Assembly: GCA_963978895.1 (NCBI GenBank)
Contig: OZ022241.1
Location: 12,200,856 to 12,264,855 of the forward strand
Length of the DNA stretch: 64,000 nt
Source of the DNA: Erpobdella octoculata
Lineage: Eukaryota > Annelida > Clitellata > Hirudinida > Erpobdellidae
Reading direction: 5' to 3'
Shown: piece after piece, positions 42,676 through 53,582 of the stretch
How the letters are laid out: the number at the start of each line of letters is the position of its first letter
Position numbering within the stretch: position 1 is the first letter of the stretch
Notes under the pieces: generated by a model
Database searches by the model: none
Told to the model about the DNA's origin: nothing
What the model saw: only the letters and a program-made list of their open reading frames with translations
Made by a program: the position numbers and the translations under genes

Positions 42676-42804
42676 ATGTTAATGAGTGTTCAGAAAAAAA
42701 TCACAATTGCAGCAGTGAAGAAATATGTAAAAATACTGTAGGAAGTTTTATGTGCCGCAAATGTTTTCCGGGATTTAAGAAATTAAACAATTCAGAATGT
42801 CAAG
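42676..42804 (+). CDS. Host gene: calcium-binding EGF exon e
   Basis: 129 nt, 269 bp after exon d. DVNECSEKNHNCSSEEICKN start, KCFPGF core, six cysteines, phase 1-1. Confidence 0.85.
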
Positions 42805-42944
42805 GTTGAGTTTGAGTTTTTGTAATCAGCTTTCAATGATGAATTGCAAATGATAAACAACAGAATAAATGATTAACTAGTATTTTGTTTGTTATTGCCA
42901 TTGCTGTTTCTACTTTATTTATTACTATTATTACTAATACACAG

Positions 42945-43073
42945 ATGTTAATGAGTGCTCAGAAAAAAATCACAATTGCAGCAGTGAAGAAATATGTAAA
43001 AATACTGTAGGAAGTTTTATGTGCCGCAAATGTTCTCCGGGATTTAAGAAATTAAACAATTCAGAATGTCAAG
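42945..43073 (+). CDS. Host gene: calcium-binding EGF exon f
   Basis: 129 nt, 269 bp after exon e. Nearly identical to exon e but with KCSPGF. Acceptor, donor and calcium ligands are kept. Confidence 0.85.
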
Positions 43074-43213
43074 GTTGAGTTTGAGTTTTTTTAATCAGCT
43101 TTCAATGATAAATTGCAAATAATAAACAACAGAATAAATGATTAACTAGGGTTTTGTTTGTTATTGCCATTGCTGTTTCTACTTTATTTATTACTGTTAT
43201 TACTAATACACAG

Positions 43214-43342
43214 ATGTTAATGAGTGCTCAGAAAAAAATTATAATTGCGGCAGTGAAGAAATATGTAAGAATACTGTCGGAAGTTTTGTGTGCCGCAAAT
43301 GTTTTCCGGGATTTAAGAAATTAAACAATTCAGAATGTCAAG
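43214..43342 (+). CDS. Host gene: calcium-binding EGF exon g
   Basis: 129 nt, 269 bp after exon f. Differs by NYNC and GSFVCRKC. Last EGF unit of the array. The intron copy after it diverges within about 60 bp. Confidence 0.85.
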
Positions 43343-43860
43343 GTTGAGTTTGAGTTTTTTTAATCAGCTTTCAATGATAAATTTCATGACAAATAGTAGA
43401 ATAAATAAATAACTAGGGTTTTGTTTATTACAGCCATTGCTGTTTTTAGCTGATTTTTTATTCTCATTTATATAGTTTGATATTCCAATCAAATAAAAAA
43501 AAAAGTTTGGCTTGATAAACTCTATAGATGATAGTATCTATGCGGGTGATGTTCCGTAGCGCCTTTAACAAAAATAAACATGTTAACGATTATATAAGGT
43601 TTTTTTACAAGTCCTATATTAGCTTGCTTCGTCAGGTTAATCGGACCCATAAATCGGACTATTTTGAATTTTCCAATTTTGAACCTTTCCCGTTATTTAA
43701 TCATTCTGAAAATTTGCACACATGTTCAACTTTGGTGATAGTATTTTTGTAATATTTTTCGAATTTTTTCCCATGGCTAGATTTAATTTAATAAATATTT
43801 TAGATTTAAAGTGAAAATAAATAAATAAATAAATTTAATTAAATATTTTCGATTTATAGG

Positions 43861-43915
<55 letters not shown>

Positions 43916-44480
43916 CTAGTTTGTAAAAAAAATTTATACTGCTTACTTGTTTTGTTACTTTCCGGTTACAAGAAACCGTTTTTTTGGTTGATTTGCTCAT
44001 GCACTGTAAGTTAAGAAACGTTTCCTATGTTACGTTTCAGAAACGTTTCCTATGTTACGTTTCAGAAACGTTTTTTATGTAACGCTTGAACTCAGTTTTA
44101 TATTGTCACTAAAATATGGTATTATTACTGTCAGAAGCTGAAAATACAAATAAAATTAGTGCTACTGTCTTAGTCCAGTGTTTCCCAAGGTTGGCGATAA
44201 CGCCCCTTTTTATAAAAAATTTAAAATTTGATGGCAGTTTTAGTTTTCATATCCATGTATTGAGCATTTCTTGTTAGATTACAAAAACCATATCTCTGGA
44301 TTACTTACAAAAATATTCTCCATGTTTATATAATCCTGTTGAATCACACATCACTATATTAAAAGTACTTTTTTAAGATATAATAGCGCTTTCGCGTGGT
44401 TATTTTCTCGTTTAATCCTGCATCTGTTATTTATTTTTTTTATTTCCGTTACTGCGTATTGTGCATAATTGTTAGCAAGT
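43343..44480. other. Intron after the EGF array
   Basis: AT-rich, with a TA run at 43863-43911 and two and a half copies of a ~28-bp repeat (AGAAACGTTTCCTATGTTACGTTTC) at 44015-44085. No gene was recognised. Confidence 0.5.
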
Positions 44481-44638
44481 TCCCGCTCCCGCTGACATTG
44501 TGACCGATCTCAATATTTTAACAAAAACCTTCCTCTATGTATTTTCAAGGTCGTGTGAAATGTTGGTTAGGATCGGATGAATGGTGTAGCAGTGCATGAA
44601 AGACTAAAAACCAAACAGACAGACATTTATATATATAC
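44480..44638 (-). mobile_element. Helitron-like family 1, 5' head, minus strand
   Basis: Reverse complement of the conserved head: CAAGGTCGTGTGAAA and GATCGGATGAATGGTGTAGCA. TTCCCGCTCCCGCT minisatellite words lie to its left. The tail is missing. Confidence 0.55.
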
Positions 44639-44639
44639 G

Positions 44640-44790
44640 AGCGTTGTACCTTGCGTTGCTCGGGATTTTTAGAGGTTTTCTATCGTTTTTTCTCTCTTGC
44701 TCCCGTTTCCTTCCCCGCTTGCTCTCCCGCTCCCGGTCGCTTTCCCGACCACAGACGCTTTCCCACTCCCATAGAATTTTTGTCAGAAAT
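44640..44790 (-). mobile_element. Helitron-like family 1, 3' part, minus strand, decayed
   Basis: GAGCGTTGTACCTTGCGTTGCTCGGG is a mutated family-1 terminus (CTAG lost), followed by the AGAGGTTTTC block and a CTCCCGTTTCCTTCCC minisatellite. Confidence 0.55.
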
Positions 44791-44939
44791 TTTTATTTGC
44801 CTCAAGTTTCGAAAAAAACTGAAGAGGAAAAATAAGATCACTAGTCGCCGAAACAAAGACACAAATTTCTAACAGGTAATCGGTACATATAGTGTGCATA
44901 GATGAAATATATATAATTCAATTAAATTATCAGAAACTT

Positions 44940-47345
44940 ATTCAAATCGGCATCAAAAACGCAGGACTTAAACGACTATGAGTTGTGGAGTTAACAATAT
45001 GTGGAGCTAAGAAGTTCCAAGGTTTCACGACCCGGCTGGTGAAGAAACGGAGCCTGTGAGTGGTGGAGCATTTTTCTTGGCTTAGACGAAGGATGTGACC
45101 ACGAGTGTGAGACAGCAGGAAATTAGGGAATTTAGGAATGATGCAGGAAGTGAAGCTGTATAGTATTTTCATGGATATCTAGATATAACTAGAATTCCTT
45201 GAGTATTTTGTGCACAAGGCATAAATCGTGGATAAGTCGTCAATGTTCCAGTGTCATTAAACCAAGTTTTTGAAGTCTTATCATATAAGGTAGAGTTCGT
45301 AATCCTGGTATGGCCCTTGTGAAAAATCTTTGAATTCGCTCAATATTTGTTATAAACTGCTTGTTATGTGGGCTCCAGACCGGAGAACAATATTCAAGAA
45401 TTGGACGAACATATGTGCAATACGCTTTGGTCAATATTCGCTTGTCCCATGAACGAAAGCATTTAAGGATTAGGCGTGTTCTAACAAAGGCCTTGTGAAT
45501 GATTTGGTTGATATGGGCTTTGAAATTGAGTTCACTGTCGACGATGACACCTAGGTCGCGTACATTGTCTGTGGAGGATATGGGTCGTGAGCAGATTGAA
45601 TATTTGTTGGGCATAATGCTGCTCCTCGTTGTTTTGATAGAAGCTTGGAAGCATTTGTCTGGGGTCATTGTAATTGCCATTTTTTGCTCCATAACACTAA
45701 CTTTTCAATAGCAGTTTGAAGGGAAGAGCTGGGAGGGGATGATGAGGATGAGTAAACCTTGATATTGTCAGCGAATAGTTTGTATTTTACAGACTTGTCT
45801 GTAAATGCGTCTACAACATCGTTTATGTAAACAAGGAAAAGCGTAGGCCCAAGCACAATTTCATTGGGATACACCACTTGTCACATATCTACTGTGGGAT
45901 AATTGGCCATTCACCTTGACAGCCTGAACCCGGTTTGCCAAAAACTTCATTATCCACAAGAACAGGTTGCCCGAAATTCCGTAAGCTTAAAGTTTTGTCA
46001 GTAATTTAGGGTGGGGCACTGAATCAAAAGCTTATTTTGAAGTCGAAGTATATAATATCAGTACCCTGATGGTCTTGCTTTGAGATTGACCAGTCATTGG
46101 TACACTCAATCAGATTTGAACATGTAGACCTTGAATTCAGAAAACCGTGTTGACTGGGAGACATGAGGTTGTTTGTCTGAAGGTAATTGAGGATGTCTTT
46201 ATTGATTATCTGCTTTATTGCACGACATCAAAAAGATGTTAGCGATATTGGTCTGTAATTTCCTGTAGAACCTTTTTTGTGAATTGGAGCAATATAAGCT
46301 GATCTCCAATCAAGGGGTTTTTCATGCGTATTGAAAGAGAAGTTGAAAATATGGCAGAGTTGTACGAAAAATCCAGCAGCACAATTTCTGAGTTGGCTAT
46401 TTGAAATACCATCAGGTCCAGATGATGAAGAAGGTTTGAGATTTCGAAGTGTCTGATAAATACGATCAGGAGTAAAAATGATTTTTTCAAGTTTGTTGTT
46501 GGTTCGAGCAGGCAAGATACAATTTGAGCCATCATCGACCGTAAATACACTGCAAAAATAATTGATGAAAATGTTAGCAATCTCAGTTGGATCAGAGGTG
46601 ATTGTTCCATCCTGACTTTTAATCTCCTGTATTGGATTATGTGTCGATAACTTTCTGTTGACAAATCGATAGAAACGACCAGTATCCCCAGCTGAGACAA
46701 GTAAACTTTCCTGTGATTTATGGTAATTTTTTATACTCCTCCTGAGGTCTCTTGAAAATTGCCTGTAGATATTTTTGCTTTCGATCCTCCTATTTGAACG
46801 CCATTTGTGGAAGGCCTGCAGCTTAACTTTCTGAGCTTGAACGATGAATGTAGGATATGATGACTTTTTTACTTTTGTGGTCTTGATAGGTCGGTCTTGT
46901 CCTGGAGCAACACTCTGGATAGCATTGGTAACAATGTTGAGAAAAAGTTTCCAGCAGTCATTAACCGAGAAGCAGTATTGAAACACGTCATCCCATCTGA
47001 TTTCAAAAAAATAGTTATTTAGGTTTCTATAGGAGGATTTGGTTAGGTGTTGATAACATTGGCCGTGGAGCATAGTTGGATGTATGGCAAGATTGGGTTT
47101 GAACACTAGAGTGTTGTGGTCTTTTTGAGCAATTGGGGGCATCATTTGAATCTGTGATATAAAGCCAGCATCGTTCGAGAGAAGCAGATCAAGTATATTT
47201 GATTGACGAGCTGGAGATTCAACATATTGATGTAGTCCCATTTCATCTATAAAACTAGTAAATAAATCATAAACCTTGTTATATGGATGAGAATAGTTTT
47301 TCCAGCTCATTTCAGGAAGATTGAAGTCACCCATAATGCATATTC
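44940..47345 (-). pseudogene. CR1-like LINE, 5'-truncated and decayed
   Basis: Read on the minus strand from 47334: the endonuclease C-terminal half (MGDFNLPEMSW, LDLLLSND, DHNTLVF), a linker, then RT motifs (LKPSSSSGPDGISN, IHKKGSTGNYRPISLT). After frameshifts near 46230 and 45880 come FLVYINDVVDAF plus LFADNIKVY and DLGVIVDSELNFK. CSPVWSPH and RVVKPWNF follow at the C-terminus (44942-45172). The normal FADD is FADN here. ORF1 and the endonuclease N-terminus are absent. Confidence 0.87.
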
Positions 47346-48438
47346 TATTGTAGTTTTATCATTATTTTTGTTCCAGTTTCTATTTCGTTTTGACTCATTT
47401 ATTTTTGTTTCAGTTTCAGTTTTTGTTTTCGTTTTCAGAAATGCTCAAAGTATTTAAAAAACACGTGATGTAATTTTTTACTGCTAACATAAAATATTTA
47501 ATATTCAATCATTATGGTAAATAAAAGGTACATTTAAATCAATTTTAAATTATGTTTCAAAAATAATCCCACGTGTTGAAAACAAACGTTCTATAAACGT
47601 TTCTGAACATGGCAGAGATAATTTATTCTGGGCAAAATCTTTTAAAACTGGAAAGCCTGTCTTTTTTCCCATTCAGCCAGGGTCCTATGTTGATGTTGAA
47701 GTGACTCGCGTGCCCTTGTATTTGAAGATATATTTGAGTTAACAATTATTTTGAAAATAAATCTTTAATAAGTTACCAAACATTTTAGGGTCAGAGTTTT
47801 GAAGACAGGGACGTAAATTCAGCATTTTCCAAAAGGGAGGGCAAATTTTCCCGCCATTATATAGTTTACTGACAGGGTTAACCGGCGTTGTCCAGGGTTA
47901 TCTTTGCTTGGTTTTTTGCCAATGAAACAAACTTCAAATAAATAATAGATTTTTTTAAATTTTTTAAAAATATTTATGAATAAAGTCTACCTGCATGCCA
48001 AATGCTGCTTAGATTTCTCCTGCGGCTTGAATTTAATAAGCAAATGGTCACACAGACATTTTCTTCATTTCTATATAAATACATAGGTATAAGCAGGGAG
48101 GGTGTGGAAATGCATCTACCTACCAGAGTATCAATTGAAATTTGTTGGTTATAATAATTGGTTTTTTGGGAGGAGAAAGTAGAAATCTTTGAAAAAATTA
48201 TCTACGCACAACAATGGGCCAGAAGAGGCTGAATGGGCTTGCCAAGATGACCATCAATCGCGACCTTAACATTAATAAAGAAACCGTCATTTTTTCGCAG
48301 AAAAAACGTTGGCTGAATTTCATATTGTAATTTACTGTTCTAAATTAAATGTCTTATGATTACTAATTACTGCTGAAACTGTCGTTAAGCCATGACTTTT
48401 GTGGGTCATAAATTTTTCAGTAAAACTTCTTACTAAAG
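47346..48438. other. AT-rich intron sequence, nothing recognised
   Basis: Contains a degenerate GTTTCAGTTT/GTTTTCGTTTT run near 47395-47440. A CAGGGACGTAAATTC word at 47811 could be an isolated hAT-type end. Confidence 0.4.
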
Positions 48439-48439
48439 A

Positions 48440-48494
48440 GTTTCTCCCCCCGCCCCCCCCCCCCCCCCCGAAAAAATTTCTGGCTGCGCCCCTG
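48440..48494. mobile_element. Possible hAT-type terminal inverted repeat with poly-C tract
   Basis: Read from the right, CAGGGGCGCAGCCAGAAATT, then TTTTTCG and a run of about 17 G with one interruption, looks like an hAT/MITE terminus. No partner end or 8-bp duplication was confirmed. Confidence 0.35.
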
Positions 48495-49165
48495 CATTCA
48501 GCTATGCAGTTGTCATCAAGCAATGGCTTATGTTCTTCATTGTGCAGGACTGTAAGAAATTTTGTTAGCTCAATATCAGTATGAGATATAGCCATTACCG
48601 GTTGAACTTGTGAGTGGACAGCTAAGGTGACTAAATATTTAAAGCGTTTTGCAGGTCGTGAATTTAAGTCTTCATCCGGGCAGCTTCGATATTGCTCTTG
48701 TTCAAATGGAATTTCTGCATTGAAGTTTTGTGTCTTTTTCAAAATAAATTCCTTGGTCACCAATTATTTAAATTCGTTTTATTTATTTCAGTTTTAGTTT
48801 TGTTTTAGTTACGTTGTCGTTTCATGGAATTATTTCCGTTTTTATTTTCGTTTCGTTAACGACTTCAATTTATTGTCGTTAACGATGTTTTAACTTGACT
48901 TCTCTGTCTGTCGATCTGTAGTCAAAATTTGCAATCGATTTTAAACTAATTTCCCGATGAGCTAGATACTTAAAAATTCAAACATACCTCCGAACTGATT
49001 AACAATGCATTCTTTTAAATTTTTGGATCGATTGGACTAAATTTAATTAAACAATTATTTGTGATATTTATGTTGAATTGTTTATTGCCTATGCTAATAT
49101 GTTTGTTGTATATGTTATAAAAATATAAAAGTGTCTTTTTAAAAAACTTTGTATATATATATATA
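48495..49165. other. AT-rich intron sequence, nothing recognised
   Basis: A minus-strand open stretch at 48500-48763 has no recognised domain and runs into the poly-G tract. I do not call it a gene. Confidence 0.4.
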
Positions 49166-49169
49166 TAAA

Positions 49170-49431
49170 TCTCGGGTCATAGTGTTTGTCTCCAAACTCC
49201 TCCTAAACGGCTGAACCGATTTTTATGAAATTTGTTGTGTACATTAGGGAGGACTGAGAATAGGGTGTAATCTATTTAGAACATTATTTTTTTGAATATT
49301 TTAAAAAGTTATTTTAAAAAAACAAAAGAGAAACAGGATAAGTACACAAAAAATTTCATAAAAATCGGTTCAGCCGTTTTGGAGGAGTTTATGAATAATA
49401 TATAGGACAAACAGACAAACTCCCAAATAAT

Positions 49432-49437
<6 letters not shown>
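49170..49437. mobile_element. Helitron-like family 2 head, present as a foldback
   Basis: The left arm at about 49197-49234 (CTCCTCCTAAACGGCTGAAC...) recurs inverted at about 49353-49390 (...GGTTCAGCCGTTTTGGAGGAG). TCTCGGGTCATAGTG at the left edge fits a TC start. The word CTAAACGGCTGAACCGAT is widespread in invertebrate repeats. Confidence 0.6.

Positions 49438-49498
<61 letters not shown>
49438..49498. repeat. (TA)n microsatellite
   Basis: TA array with one TG, linking the family-2 head and tail. Confidence 0.95.
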
Positions 49499-49499
<1 letters not shown>

Positions 49500-49501
<2 letters not shown>

Positions 49502-49728
49502 TTTCCCTTTATTCTACCTTAAGAAGCGGGAATGGAGAGCAAGCGGGAGCGGGAGACCAAGTGGGAACGGAAGAGCAAGCAGAAACGAAAGAGCAAGCTG
49601 GAACGGGAGAGCATGCGGGGAAGGATTGATATTGATTTTTTTAAGTTGTCATAATTGTGTACATTAAACTTTTATTAAGAGAACCAAAATAAGTTATTTG
49701 GCAAAACCACGTTTGCTGGGTAAGCTAG
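49500..49728 (+). mobile_element. Helitron-like family 2, 3' part
   Basis: GC minisatellite (GCAAGCGGGAGCGGGAGA words), an AT-rich spacer, then hairpin GCAAA/TTTGC (49701-49716, 6-nt loop), 8 nt, and CTAG (49725-49728) followed by TATATATA. The spacing is the same as in family 1 although the hairpin sequence differs. Confidence 0.65.
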
Positions 49729-49799
49729 TATATATATAAATTTTGGAAAATATTTTTATATGTGCATTTCACTATAAAAAGGACATAATTGCACTTTAT

Positions 49800-50962
49800 T
49801 AACAATAAAACGCAAAAGCGACCGGGAGCGGGAGAGCGACCGGGGGCAAGAGAGCAACCGGGAACGGAAAGCGACCGGGAACGGAAAGCGACCGGGAACG
49901 GAAAAGCAACCGGTAGGTAGCGGGAGAGCAACCGGGAGCGGGAAAGCGACCGGGAACTGAAAAACCACCGGGAGCAAGAAGGCGACGTAGGCGGGATAGC
50001 AACCGGGAGCGGGGAAACGACCGAGAGCGGGAAATCGACTGGAACGAGAAAAGCGACCGGAAGAGGAAAAGCGACCGGGAGCGGGATAGCAACTGGTAAC
50101 GTGAGAGTAAGCGGGAAAAGACAAAGGAGCGAAAGAAAAACGATAAAAAACCCCGGGAACGGGAAAGCAGCCGGTAGGTAGCGGGAGAGCAACCGTGAGC
50201 GGGAAAGCGACCGTGAGCAAGAAAGTGACCGGGAGCGGGAAAGGGAGCGGGAAAACGACCGAGAGCGGAAAACCGACCAGAAGCGGAAAAGCGAACGGGA
50301 GCGAGAAAGCTGCCGGTAGCGAGAGAGCAATCAGGGAAAGAAAGTGGAGCGAAAAAAGCGATAGAAACCCCTTTAAAAACCCCGAGCGCGGGAAAGCAAG
50401 CGGGAGTAGGAAAGCAAACGGGAACGGGAGAGCAAGCAAAAACGGAAAACCAAACAAGCATGAGAGCAAACGAAAACGGGAAAGTACGCGGGAACGGGAA
50501 CAAGAGAGCAAGCGGGAAAGGAGAGCAAGCGGAAACGGAAAGAAAGCGGGAGCAAGAGAGCAAGCGGGAACGGGTGGGCAAGCGGGAACGGGAGAGCAAG
50601 CGGGAACGGGAGAGCAAACAGGAACGGGAATTCAAGCGGGAACGGGAGTGCAAGCGGGAACGGAGAGCAAGCGGAAACAGAGAGCATACGGAACGGGAAA
50701 ACATGCGGATACGGTAGAGTAAACGGGAACATGAGAGCAAGCGGGAAGGAGAGAGCAAACGGGAACGGGAGAGCAAGCGGGTAAGTAAACGGGAGCAAGA
50801 AAGAAGACCGATAGAAAAACTTTCAAAAACCCCTGGCATTGTACACTCGATTGTTTTCAAGATTGATTTTTTTAAATTGTCACAATTTTGTACATTACAC
50901 TTTTAATAAAAAAAAAAACAAAATAATTTAAAAGGCAAAACAACGTTTGCTGGGTCAGCTAG
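49800..50962 (+). mobile_element. Helitron-like family 2 with a large composite minisatellite
   Basis: About 1 kb of imperfect GCGACCGGGAACGGGAAA and GAACGGGAGAGCAAGCG units is punctuated by partial family-1 tail words (AAAACCCCGGGAACG at about 50148; TTTAAAAACCCCGAGCG at about 50372; TTTCAAAAACCCCTGG at about 50820). The family-2 tail, hairpin and CTAG (50959-50962) follow. It looks like repeated element units that lost their ends. The long Arg/Ser/Phe/Pro frames are artefacts. Confidence 0.65.
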
Positions 50963-50997
50963 TATATATATAATACATATATTTTAAATTAAAGCAG

Positions 50998-51132
50998 ATA
51001 ATAAAGACCCTGCTGCGGAAAACAATAATGAAGAGATCTTTATAGAGCGTCCTCAATACACTGCAATAGCCGTAGCAGCTATTATTCTCATTTTGCTCAT
51101 AATTCTGGTCATCACTTTATTAATTATCAAAT
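50998..51132 (+). CDS. Host gene: transmembrane exon
   Basis: 135 nt, phase 1-1, bordered by AAATTAAAGCAG and T|GTAAGTAA. It encodes an acidic juxtamembrane stretch (DNKDPAAENNNEEIFIERPQ) followed by TAIAVAAIILILLIILVITL and LIIK, a clear single transmembrane helix with a Lys stop-transfer. Only 35 bp separate the Helitron-like terminus at 50962 from this exon. Phase matches the EGF exons. The cytoplasmic tail must be in later exons not recognised here. Confidence 0.78.
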
Positions 51133-51290
51133 GTAAGTAAAATATTCTTTAAATTATTATTTGCTTATTCTTCTCCAAATAGTACATACAGTGGATGGTT
51201 TATTCTTAGACTCTTCATCAATTAGTTTTGCAAAAAGAACAAACATAATTATTCCATTATTTGTTAAATATTTGTATTGAACTATTATTA
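51133..51290. other. Start of the next intron
   Basis: AT-rich sequence after the GTAAGT donor. Nothing was recognised. Confidence 0.4.
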
Positions 51291-52470
51291 ATTTGTAATT
51301 TTATCTTTTAAGTAGTATCTAGTTACTAATTTGTATATCTGTAGTATTCTTAGTTTCAGAGTTGGAGTTTTTCTAAAAAAATAAAACTTTATTGCCCCCA
51401 CAACATTTGAAGTCCTGGAAACCAAATTTTCAAAAATTAATAAAACATGTATTTTGTTATTTTGTAATAAATAATACGTATATCTTTATTTTTTTAGTAG
51501 ATACTAAATACTAATTTTTACTTGTGTATCACTTACAGTTTTGAGTAGCAGTTATTCTAAAAACAAATAACCCTATTTTCCACCCCACATTTAAAGTCCT
51601 GGAAACCAAATGTTTTAAAAATGGTGACTTATTTGTCTTTTTATTTTTTAAGAAGAATCTAGATACCAAATTTCAAAACTTTCTCATATTTCGTTTTTGA
51701 GATATGCTTTATTTTTAGAAAACATTTGTTTTAAAACATTCACATTTTTAGATTTTCTTTTTTCCACCTCACATTTGAGATCCTGGAAACCAAATATTTA
51801 AAAACTGGAAAAACACTGATATCTTTATTTTTCGAGTGAATTTTTAATAGTAATTTTTTCATCAGTAGCACTTACAGTTTTTAAGTAGCAGTTATTCTAA
51901 AAAAAACAAATAACTTTATTTTCCATCTCACATTTGAGGTCCCGGAAACCTAATTTTTAAAAATAGTAAAACACCTTTATTTTTATTTTTTAAAGAAATA
52001 CTAAATACTAATTTTTACATTTGTAACATTTACAGTTTTTGAATAGCAGTTACTTTGAAAACAAATAACCCTATTTTCCACCCCACATTTGAGGTCCTGG
52101 AAACCAAATTTTTGAAAAATGGTGAAACAGGTACATTTTTATTTATTGAGTGGATACTAAATACTAATTTTTAAATCTGTAGCACTTACAGTTTTTGAAT
52201 AGCATTTATTTGAAAAAGAACAAATAACCATATTTTCCACCCCATATTTGAGGTCCTGGAAACCAAATTTTAAAAAAATGGTGAAACACGTATATCGTTG
52301 TTTTTTGAGTAGACACTAAATACTTATTTTCACATCTGTAGCTCTTAGAGTTTCTAAGTAGCTGTTACTTTAAAAAACAAATAATCCTATTTTCCACCCC
52401 ACATTTAAGGTCCTGGAAACTAAATTTTAAAAAATGGTGAAACACGTAATTTTTCATTTTTTAAGAAGAA
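51290..52470. repeat. ~155-185 bp satellite, about 7 units
   Basis: The phrase CCACCCCACATTTGAGGTCCTGG (with variants) recurs at about 51395, 51581, 51766, 51926, 52080, 52240 and 52396. Each is followed by AAACCAAATTTT...GGTGAAACACG and ACTAAATACTAATTTTTACA. Units have diverged, with a spacing of about 160 bp in the right half. Confidence 0.88.
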
Positions 52471-52706
52471 TCTAGATACTAAATAACAAAAACCGTTTGT
52501 TTTTCGTTTTCGATATATGCGTTGTTTTAAAAAAAACATTTGTTTTCCAGTTTCATCAACTCAGAAGCAAAATTTTCAAAAATCCTTTTTAGTGGGTGTT
52601 TACGCTATAAAAGTAATATAAGTTCCAAATTTCACGTTTTTAGGATGAGGCGTTTGAGCTCGGCGTTGATTATCAATCAGTCAGTCAGGACATGTTCTTT
52701 AATCTT
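52471..52706 (-). repeat. Unique end block of the satellite element (copy 1)
   Basis: About 52560-52700 closely matches 59270-59408 (GCTATAAAAGTAATATAAG, GGATGAGGCGTTTGAGC, GCGTTGATTATCAATCAG). It ends next to a TA run. This may be the 5' terminus of a minus-strand Helitron-like family carrying the satellite. Confidence 0.6.
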
Positions 52707-53571
<865 letters not shown>

Positions 53572-53582
53572 CTACCCCCTTC

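Larger units (their letters stand above)
7564..51132 (+). other. Host gene locus: transmembrane EGF-repeat protein (exons scattered among transposons)
   Basis: Eleven intact exons and two exon remnants on the + strand share compatible splice phases. In order they are signal peptide, two-exon globular ectodomain, EGF, seven calcium-binding EGF modules and a transmembrane segment. Every join is phase-consistent: exon 1 ends in phase 1, exon 2 starts in 1 and ends in 0, exon 3 starts in 0 and ends in 1, and all later ones are 1-1. The span is at least 43.5 kb, nearly all of it transposons. The last exon ends at a strong GTAAGT donor, so a cytoplasmic-tail exon lies further on. The likely role is a cell-surface receptor or adhesion molecule (inference). 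Further exons may be hidden. Confidence 0.75.

Noticed and set aside
47811..48494. A complete hAT MITE bounded by CAGGGACG and CAGGGGCG ends
   Set aside because: The two ends match only in the first few bases, and no 8-bp target duplication is visible. Only the right terminus is reported, at low confidence.
48332..48763. Minus-strand ORF with a poly-Gly stretch
   Set aside because: The Gly run is a poly-C/G tract at a possible transposon end. No domain or splice structure was seen.
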